Shown: positions 56,671 through 64,000 of the stretch, piece by piece
Layout of the letters: every line of letters begins with the position of its first letter
How positions within the stretch are numbered: the stretch's first letter is position 1
Source of the DNA: Struthio camelus
Taxonomy: Eukaryota > Chordata > Aves > Struthioniformes > Struthionidae
Direction: 5' to 3'
DNA length: 64,000 bases
NCBI RefSeq assembly: GCF_040807025.1
Contig: NC_090944.1
Span: 3,686,068-3,750,067 of the forward strand
Made by a program: the position numbers and the translations under genes
The notes under the pieces: model-generated
What the model saw: only the letters and a program-made list of their open reading frames with translations
What the model was told of the DNA's origin: nothing
The model's database searches: none

Positions 56671-56944
56671 CCGCCCAGACACATCCTTCATGTGGTTCCT
56701 CAACCCCCTCAAGTCCATCAAATACCTCACCTGCAGCCGCTACAAGTGGCTCATCATCAAAATAGTGTTGGCCCTGCTGCTCCTCATCCTGCTGGCCCTC
56801 TTCCTTTACAGCATGCCAGGCTACATGGTCAAGAAGCTCCTGGGAGCGTGGAGCAAAGGGGCCACCCCCACACGCCTAGCCCAGCGCCACCGCCTGCCCC
56901 AGCCCCATGCCCTTCTCCTCGCCTCTGCCTTGCAGCAACCTTGA
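56671..56944 (+). pseudogene. Ferlin terminal exon: transmembrane anchor with lost stop
   Basis: After CCCCAACAG it reads [19 protein letters not shown] and a Leu/Ile-rich membrane helix (about 56747-56815), then [11 protein letters not shown], as in otoferlin, where the protein ends. Here the next codon is TGG (56849-56851) and the frame runs 31 more codons to TGA at 56942-56944. A TGA-to-TGG change would explain it. Ferlins insert this helix post-translationally as a tail anchor, which the extra tail would lengthen on the lumenal side. Confidence 0.88.
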
Positions 56945-57900
56945 GGGACATCTCCTCCCTGCTGCTGTGCCTCCTATTTTGCGTTTCTGCTTTGTGGATC
57001 CCTTTCTTGGCTTTACTCTCAGAGAAGTGGGGTTGGAGAAGGCCTCTGGTCCCCAGGCTGTCCTGTGTCCCTCACCTGGGCTGGCAGAGATGCGTGGCTG
57101 GCTACTCTGGGTCACCCGTGCTGTGGGTCCCAGATGCCTTGACCCACTGGGGGCAGAGGTCGGTGCCCCCTCTGGGCAGCTCAGCTCCTCTGCCCCAGCA
57201 GAAAGCAGAGGGAGCACTAGGGTTGTGTTGCTGGAGCTGTGGGAATGCTGCCTAAATGCTTGTTCACAGGACACGTTAAAAGCAGTCATGAACCAGTGAC
57301 GTGGGGCAGAGCAGCCAGGGCTTGCTGGGAGCACGCCAGCCCCTCGGGCTTGGGGACAAGGCACAGAGCAGCCCCAAAGCCTGGCCTCCATGCCAGCACT
57401 GCCGCTGCCCCCCTCCTAGCCCTGAAGGTCACTGCCCCTGACTGCAGGGGCTGATGCCACCACAGGGCACGCCAGCCACCCTGCCCCAACAGCAGTTGAG
57501 ACTTGGCAGAGCCCTTGGGCTCTGCAAGGGGCAGACTGGGCTGCCCCATCCCCAGGAAGGCAGATTTCCAGCAGCTCAAGCATCTTTCTAAGGCCACTGA
57601 AAGCAGCAGTGGTGGTGGGACTTGCCTGAAGGCTCCCATGGAGCCACGTTCTCTGGTGCAGTGTGAGCTCAGCGTGGTCTGCTGGTTTACCTATTTATTT
57701 TGTACTGACCACTACTTCTTGGGGCTGGGGCTTTTCTTGCTGTGTATATTGGGGGAGGGAGGGAAGGTCTCTTTCTTCAGCCCACTGCAATATTAAGCTG
57801 TTGAAGATCCACCTTTCTCAGCTTCAAGTGTGCAAGGCCCTTACTCACTACCTGGGGAGCTCTTGGGGTTGTTTTTAGGATGATGTTGTTTTGGTTTGTC

Positions 57901-57906
57901 AATAAA
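57901..57906 (+). terminator. Poly(A) signal of the ferlin copy
   Basis: AATAAA about 960 bp after the terminal-exon stop, in an A/T-richer tract and followed by GTTGGTTT, a GT-rich element. This is a reasonable 3' end for the ferlin transcript. Confidence 0.55.
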
Positions 57907-58079
57907 AGTTGGTTTAAGCTCTTCCAGAAGAGCTGCTGTCTGCCACTGCCCTCTGTTACCCAGCCACACGTGCCCTGGGGGTTCACTTCCAGCCCCGAGC
58001 ACAGATTGGACCCCCCAGGGCGGAGACCCGTTGCCCACTAGGCTGTGGACATATATACCAAATGCCACCATAGACTCGA

Positions 58080-58790
58080 GAATAGTTTATGTGGTCAGGG
58101 ACCTGTGCAGATCTTCGAGTGCAACCGTGCTGCTTGAAGCTTGGCCAGCTGGAGCAGCTTGCTCATGGTCATGTCCAGTCAAGTTTGTATTCTCTACAAG
58201 AATGGAGACGCCACGGACTCTCTGGGGAACTCATTGCAGTGTTTAACCACCCTCACAGTAAAGAAGTATTTTCTGATCTTTAAGTGCAATTTCCTGTATT
58301 TCAGTTTGTGCCACTTGCCCCTTGTCCTGTCATTCAGCATCACTGAGAGGAGTCTTGCTCTCTCTTCTTTACTCCCCCTCCCCAATCACATACTAAGATG
58401 ATCCCCCAGAGGCTTCTCCTCTCCAGGCTAAACAGCCCCAGCTCTCTCAGGCTCTCCTTGTCTGACAGATGCTCCAGTGCCTTAATCATCTTCGTTGCCC
58501 TTTGCTGGATTCACTACAGGAGCTCCGTGTGTCTCTTGTAGTGGGGAGTGCAGAACTGGACACAGTACTCCAGGTGTGTCCTCAGCAGTGCTGTGTGGAG
58601 GGGAAGGACCACCTCCGTCGACCTGCTGGTAAAGCTCTTCCTAATGCAGCTCATGATGCTGTTGGCCTTTGCAGCTTTGGAGTCGATTGGCCCCAGCCTG
58701 TATTGGTGCATGGAGTTGTTCCTGCCTGGCTGCAGAACTTGGCATTTCCTTCTGCCCCACCCTGGGCTTGGAGTTTGTGCAAAGCTGAGG
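58080..58790 (-). mobile_element. CR1 LINE fragment, minus strand
   Basis: It carries the inverted CR1 3' region (GGGACCTGTGCAGATC, ACTCTCTGGGGAACTC, CAGTTTGTGCCACTTGCCCC). Farther in, CACAGTACTCCAGGTGTG and CACCTCCGTCGACCTGCTGG encode fragments of the reverse transcriptase on the minus strand (LRTHLEYCVQF). It separates the ferlin 3' end from the next gene. Confidence 0.85.
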
Positions 58791-59029
58791 GTGCTGCTCC
58801 AGTGGTGGCTGCAAGGCCTGGATCACCCTCCAGCAAAGCAGATGAGGGATGCTGCTCCTCGGTGCCCTCCAGTGCTTGGCCTTGCAGCCAGGGTTTGGGT
58901 GAGAGCAGCGTCAGGTTGGGCCTGGGGGTGCCCTGGCAGACCAGGTGTGTGGAAGTGATGTCACCATGGCATCACAATGCCGGGGTCTTTCTGGAGGTGG
59001 GGCTGGGGGAAGTGCCGCTGTCACTTTGC

Positions 59030-59726
59030 CTGCGAGCGAGCGAGCGAGCGAGTGTGCGAGCGAGTGCGCGAGCAGGTGGAGAGCGTGGCGTTGAGCTGGG
59101 GCGAAGGAGCAAGGCAGCGGGGTAAGAGCTGGCTCCTTCCGTCTCTTTGCAGTCTCTCCTCCCCTCGGGGCGCTCTCCCTGGCTTTGTCGCCTCCCCCAG
59201 CGCCCACAACCAGCTGCACGCTCCCTCGGTGGGCACAAGTGCCACAATCAGGCAAACGTCCCCGCCGCGAAGCCCAGCCACGCTCGGGCACCATTCTGCG
59301 CCCTTGCTGCTCACGACCCAGTGTCCCCGCGTCACACGTGGGAAAGCAGCGGCGGGAGCGGGCAGCCAGGCAAGGCCGACGGAGTGAGGGCACCGTGCCC
59401 TGCTTTTTGCAGAGTTGCTCTCGGCGGCCTTTGGCTCTTCTCCTGGTGGCAGATTGACGCTGTCGATCTTGGGGTGCGGAGGAGCGTGCACAGGGTGAGC
59501 CGCAGAGCAGAGCAGAGCGGTCAGGGTCAGGGGAGGTTGGTGGAGGGGCGGTGGGGAGCAGGGCTTTGGGGGCTGCTGGTCTGCCTTGGTCGGGGAGGGG
59601 GAGGGTGGCTGCAAGGGGCGGCGTGCTCAGAGGTGGGTGCTGTGTTTTGGGTGGCACTCTTGGAGCAGGACATGGAGGCGGAGCGCTGAGCAGGCTGCAC
59701 GCTCGCGGCGCGCTTCCGGTGGCGGC
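59030..59726 (+). promoter_or_regulatory. CpG-rich 5' region of the four-exon gene
   Basis: CpG dinucleotides become frequent from about 59,030 and stay frequent through the first exon. A CRE-like TGATGTCA lies just upstream at about 58,957. An ETS-type TTCCGG sits at 59714-59719, eight bases before the proposed start codon. No TATA box is seen. This fits a CpG-island promoter; the exact transcription start cannot be read from sequence. Confidence 0.5.
59031..59073 (+). repeat. (GCGA)n microsatellite
   Basis: Repeated GCGA with a few GTGT/GCGC interruptions. It marks the start of a CpG-rich stretch that continues into the next gene and may lie in or just upstream of its 5' untranslated region. 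Confidence 0.85.
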
Positions 59727-61362
59727 ATGGAGCCTCGGAGGCTGAGCGTCGTGGGCGAGTTTGTGGTGCTGAGCCTTTTTGTGGTGTGCCTGGCCCACAT
59801 GCCCTCGGTCGTCAACGTCTTCACGATCCTGTGCATAGCGGTGGTGTTGGTGCCGGCGGGGAAAAGGCCCTGGCCCAAGGTAGGAGTCAGCCTGGGCATG
59901 GCCCCGAGCTGGCGCGGGCAGCGAGAGGGCTGAGGCCGCGGCAGCACCTGCAGCAAGGGCAGCCTGACGGTGCTGCGCGCAAGCCTGCCTCCAGCCTCAG
60001 CTCTGCGTGCCCCGCGCAGCCCTTCCGCGAGCAGGGGGCCTCTTGGCGCAGCGTGGATGCTCGCCACTAAGGCAGCGCTCTCTTGGGCTGTGCAGGGGCC
60101 TCGCGGCAGTGCTGGCAGCCTGGGCAACGGCAGCGTGGACGAGCCCGGAGGTGAGCAGCCCCGGCCCAGAGCACAGGCGCGCTCGGCAGCGCCTCCCGGC
60201 CAAGACAGCCCAGCGCCGCCAGCGCCCACCGCCCTCGGCCCCAGCTGGGGCTCTGCCGACGGGCTGCCCTCGCTCACTGCCTCTCTGCCTCCTCTTCCAG
60301 CAGCCTCCTTCCTGCCCACGGTGGACACGCAGGACTGTGCAGCTGGCCGGCAGGCAGGGTAAGCGGAGGCCTGGCCTGCAGGGGGGCTGCCCCACAGCCC
60401 TGGCCAGGCCCACCGCAGGCAAGAGCCTGATGCAGCCCAGAGCCACGGACCTGCGCCTGGCCTGGGCCCCCCAAAGAGCAGGGCATGGCATGGCTAGGGC
60501 TGGGGTCGACGCGCGGGATGCCCAGGACATGCCGCATGCCTGCTGCTCACCAACTGGGAAGCCCCTTTGCTCCTTGCCCACTGCTGCAGCCCTGGCCCCA
60601 GCGCCCCCTCCGCCCGCACCCTGGCACCCTTTGGCGTCTGCCGCCGCCACCAGGGCTTCCCCCTGGGGCACCCAAGGCAGCCTCCTCACCTCCTTTCTCC
60701 CTCCCAGGCTCACAAGCGAGGACATCTTGCCCCCTCGCCACCTCCTGCCGACCTCGGAGCCGGACACGGATGGATGGAAGTTGGATGGCCCTCTCCCACT
60801 GCCACCACCCTCCATCCTGCTGGACGCTCCCCCAACACCTGCAGGAGTGCTGGGTGAGCTGCTTGTGCCCACAGCCCTCCCGCCATCCCCACCACGCAGG
60901 CGGGTCCGCTTTGGGCGCAACCAGACCGTGTTGCTGAGCGAGGAAGGTCACGAGCTGCTGGACTGCCTCCCCAAAGCCCCACACCTCGACTGGCCAGCCC
61001 ACATCCCGCGCCAGTCCATCCTGCACTGTGCCTGGGCACCCGTCCCGCTGGCAGGGGAAGGCACAGTGCGGCCACTTTCACCCCTCGAGCAGTCCGAGGA
61101 GGAAGAGGACGAGGAGCCAGCGTGTGCCACCTCCCTGCAGCGCTGGCCCACCATGCAGCTCTGGAGCCCACCACCGGAGGCGCCCTCCCCTCCCGCTGCA
61201 GCCGCCGGCTGCACAGCGGCCCTGGCCTGCCTGCTCTGCCCAGCCTGCCCAGCCTGCCCTGCAGGCGCCTTCAGAGGGCTGCGCAAGGGCCTCCGCAGAT
61301 GCGCCTCCTTCCTGCGAAGGCCACGGCGAGTGCTCAGGAGGCGCCAGGCAAGGGCCAGCTGA
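59727..61362 (+). CDS. Unrecognised four-exon gene, 306-residue membrane-anchored Pro/Arg-rich protein
   Basis: Coding exons 59727-59879, 60096-60150, 60301-60358 and 60708-61362 total 921 nt, exactly 307 codons including TGA. Donors are GTAGGA, GTGAGC and GTAAGC, all acceptors are CAG, and phases are 0, 1 and 2. The start is in a strong context (GGCGGCATGG). Residues ~11-43 are hydrophobic, in two halves split by Pro26 (FVVLSLFVVCL, VFTILCIAVVL), forming one long membrane segment or a short hairpin. Next comes a Gly/Ser/Pro linker. Exon 4 (residue 90 on) is proline-rich and holds a compact motif, RRRVRFGRNQTVLLSEEGHE and LDWPAHIPRQSILHCAW. An acidic patch (EQSEEEEDEEP) follows, then a Cys-rich CLLCPACPACPAG and a strongly basic tail. 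There is no disabling change. I do not recognise the family and propose no function; membrane placement is inferred only from composition. Confidence 0.7.
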
Positions 61363-61454
61363 TTGGGGCCAGCAGCAGGCTCCGCGCCTGGGCAGAGGTG
61401 CCAGTAACCAGCGCCCGCGGAGCTAGACGCCTTCGCCACCTCCGGGCCAGCGTC

Positions 61455-61460
61455 AATAAA
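61455..61460 (+). terminator. Poly(A) signal of the four-exon gene
   Basis: AATAAA 92 bp after the stop codon, a short 3' untranslated region that fits the compact gene. Confidence 0.65.
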
Positions 61461-61620
61461 CCTCTGAGCAAGACTCTGTGGGAGGCGAGAGTGAAACACC
61501 ATGTGAAGTGAAAAGAAGGCGGCGCAGGAATGCTCCCTGAGTCTTAGGAAGCCAGCCGTTCCCCGAACTCAGGCTTTCCTGCTCCTGACAGGGCTGAGTA
61601 GAGCAGCAACATGCAAAAAC

Positions 61621-64000
61621 ATGTCTCCAGAAGAGAAGTTTAAATGCTTAGCTCAGATGAACCGTCACATAGGAAACTGGCTGTCAGAAGAAGTCCGTGA
61701 GATCCTTAGAAAGTGCGGTGGATGTGATCCTGGGGGCGCTCTGGAGCAAGATCTGAATTCCCCTGTGAATGGAGACTATGTAGCCTCCAACAGTGATCTG
61801 CAGAAAGAAGTTGTAAAACGGGGGAGAATTGATATTGGTCAGGGGGCTGAGCAGAAAGATTCATCCAAGCCATCACCCTCAGCAGAACAGTGGGAGGATC
61901 CTAAAAGGAATGAGCGTTCCAGAGGCCAAGAGGTCTTCCACTTGATCAAACACCCGGGACTAGAAAATTGCTACGCAAGGAAAAGGGGGAGGGCAGATCT
62001 TCAGGTTATCGACAAGACTGCCCTGTGTGACAGCCAGCCCAGGATTGGCAGTGAATACCCCTTCCATTTTCGGCACAAGCTGCTGATGCTGGACTACTGT
62101 GGAAGGTATCTGGTTTGCAAGGAGCATGGCAAAGCAAAAGAAGGCGTTCTGAGCACTCCAAATGCAACAAGCCTTGGCGCTGAGTGCTCAGATAGTGCCT
62201 CAGATATTGACAGTGAGTTTTTCAATGCTGAGCGTGAAGAAGGGGATGCCTCTGTTACAGCAGGTCTGACACACATACATGCCATGGACCTCCAGGTGGC
62301 GATGTTTCATGGTGCCCACGATTTCACGAGCCAGTACATTTCAACAAACCTCGCTTTGTGCCACTTGGCGCTCCCCCTCCTGCTACCAAATCCATGCACC
62401 GCACCAAGAGAGTTCCCTCAGCCAAGTTAAAAAGAGCTGGAAAGCCACGGAACAATTGGGAAAGCAGACCACAATTCAGAGGAGCAGACCACAATTCAGA
62501 GGCACAAAAACAAACCGATTGATCAGGCAGACACACTCATGGTGTCCTTCATACGGATCGGGAGTTCTCCTTCCTCTTCCAAGGCTCAGCTCCTGAATGC
62601 TCTGCCGACTAAACACAAACACGACACTTTCTTCCACCGACATTGCAAAGGCAGCACCAAAGGCTGTCTTCTAACGACAGGTGTTGTGCAGATCTCTTGG
62701 TCCTGTGCCAGTGGCAGTGCTGATGACACTTTTGACGGCTGTGTTGCTTTTTGTAACCTGCATGGAGATGCTAGAGGTCATGAACAACAATTGCCGTTTT
62801 TACAGCAGATCTCTTCTGTGAAGGAGGCTCTCAGTTAGCTGAGTCTGACCAGAGTGACAAGAAAGGCACGAACATTGTACGTGACCCGTGGCAGTCTCAA
62901 AAGCCTTTGATTTGTCTTTTCACTGAAGAAGAGAATGTTGCATGTGGCCGATCTAGCCAGAATGTAAAAAGAGGTATCCAGAACAGAAACAAAGCAGAAT
63001 TAGTAGAGGAGCTGATAAAAACAATCAGAGACCTACTAGCAAGGTGAAACAACCTCTTAAGGCTTGATGCTTGTCAGGACACAGCTCGCCAACGTGGATT
63101 TATTGTGGCTAAAGAGGCAGAAGAGTGTGTGAGAGCCAAAGCAAAGGCAAGAACCTTGGTGGGATTCTTGACAAAGGAGAAATTGTGTTTGAGATCAAAT
63201 CACAGCTACTGCCTCTTCAAGGACAACTACGGTACCCATGGTGTAAAAAGGAGAAAGAGCTCCCCCGCTTGCAGGAAAAGAGGAACAAGAACATAGAACA
63301 TCATGGGAGCCAAACTGAGCCAGAGAAGTGGGCAGGACGAAGAAAGCAACTCGACAGAGCGTTCCCCCTCAAGCAGCTGATGAAATCAGTCCTCGCTTTT
63401 CTCCAGGCACAGGCAAGAGACACCAAGAAATACTTGCTGCAGTGGAGGAAGGTCTTTAGGGATGACCTGTCCTCTGAGCACTTGGAGGAACTTCAGAAAG
63501 AGTATCATCAGTGATGGTATCAAATCCTGGAAATAAAGAAAAGCAAGGAAAAAACCAGTCTGAAAACAGCATTGATGAATAAGTTAGAAGCCCTCTCCAA
63601 TGCAGTCAATGATTCATCCATTGGTCTCAAGCGTCTTTTGAGATTCGTGAAGCTCTAGAATCCTTGAACTCAAAAGATGAATGTTTTTGCAAACTACCTG
63701 AAGTGGCAGTCGATCTGATGGTTTCAGGGTATGCCCTTGAAGTGGTGGATGGTGATGCTTCGTCTGTACGGTGACGATGGCTTGGGGCAATCTTTGACAA
63801 GTTAATTGAGAAGCTAGGGGAGAGAAGAGCGTTTGTTCTCTCAGTGCTTGGCATCCAGAGCCCGGGGAAGTCAAGCCTGCTGAATGCCATGTTTGGTCTG
63901 CAGTGGAACGTCAGTGCGGGGAGAGGCACGCGGGGAGCGTTTATGCAGCTGCTTCAGGTGGACGAGAAACCCCAAGAGGCCGTGGACTTTGATTACAGGC
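61621..64000 (+). pseudogene. Interferon-induced very large GTPase (VLIG/GVIN) pseudogene, cut by window edge
   Basis: VLIGs are interferon-inducible giant GTPases, usually encoded by one huge exon. The first frame (61621-62430) contains HAMDLQVAMFHGAHDFTSQY and LPLLLPNPCT. A +1 shift near 62,405 leads to SLSQVKKSWK, and a 20-bp duplication returns the original frame, which gives MVSFIRIGSSPSSSKAQLLN and DTFFHRHCKGSTKGCLL. Later segments (KPLICLFTEEENVACGRSSQ, GEIVFEIKSQLLPLQG, DTKKYLLQWRKVFRDDLSSE) need further shifts. In-frame TGAs lie at 63045, 63512 and 63772. Near the right end FVLSVLGIQSPGKSSLLNAM contains a P-loop (GIQSPGKS, 63850-63873) followed by the SAGRGTRGAFMQLL region of the G domain. 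It is clearly non-coding as it stands; the C-terminal part is outside the window. Confidence 0.88.
62463..62502 (+). repeat. 20-bp tandem duplication in the VLIG copy
   Basis: AGCAGACCACAATTCAGAGG occurs twice in direct succession (62463-62482 and 62483-62502). Twenty bases change the frame by two, which exactly offsets the +1 shift upstream, so the frame downstream equals the original one. Confidence 0.85.

Noticed and set aside
59996..61511. Other long frames across the four-exon gene on both strands
   Set aside because: High G+C leaves many frames open. Only the spliced + strand frame has matching phases, splice sites and a start with good context.

Overview
The window looks like vertebrate, most likely avian, nuclear DNA. 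It contains several CR1 non-LTR retrotransposon fragments, two of them ending in the ATTCTGTG octamers typical of bird CR1. Genes have introns with GT/AG borders, and there is a CpG-rich 5' region and AATAAA poly(A) signals. No bacterial-style operons, CRISPR arrays, tRNAs or rRNAs were seen.

Layout. (1) About 1-18,365 is a C/A-rich, T-poor minisatellite. Its ~51-bp units are built into ~1.45/1.59-kb higher-order repeats that pair into a 3,039-bp dimer. It is homogeneous over the first ~15.3 kb and increasingly diverged towards its right edge; the left edge lies outside the window. (2) 18,366-19,641 holds a possible short retroelement with a TATA box and a CR1-like tail. (3) 19,642-57,906 carries the dispersed exons of a type-2 ferlin whose remaining exons match otoferlin (OTOF) closely, in order, on the + strand. 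The copy is broken. Three in-frame TGA codons, three missing exon blocks, several decayed splice sites, a lost natural stop and no visible C2A exons all point to an otoferlin-like pseudogene. It could be a decayed OTOF paralogue or FER1L4. A relic of the second, alternative OTOF-type terminal exon precedes the terminal exon. (4) 59,727-61,362 is a compact four-exon gene with clean splice sites and an exactly divisible reading frame of 306 codons. It encodes an unrecognised protein with an N-terminal membrane segment and a proline-rich, then Cys/Arg-rich tail. It is the best candidate here for an undescribed intact gene. (5) 61,621-64,000 is a frameshifted copy of an interferon-induced very large GTPase (VLIG/GVIN) that runs off the right end inside its G domain.

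The genes do not form a pathway. A satellite array, a decaying ferlin, a decayed VLIG copy and several retroelements surround one apparently intact small gene, which is how a repeat-rich, low-constraint chromosomal segment would look. A small G+C-rich dispersed repeat that I cannot name occurs at least four times in the ferlin introns.
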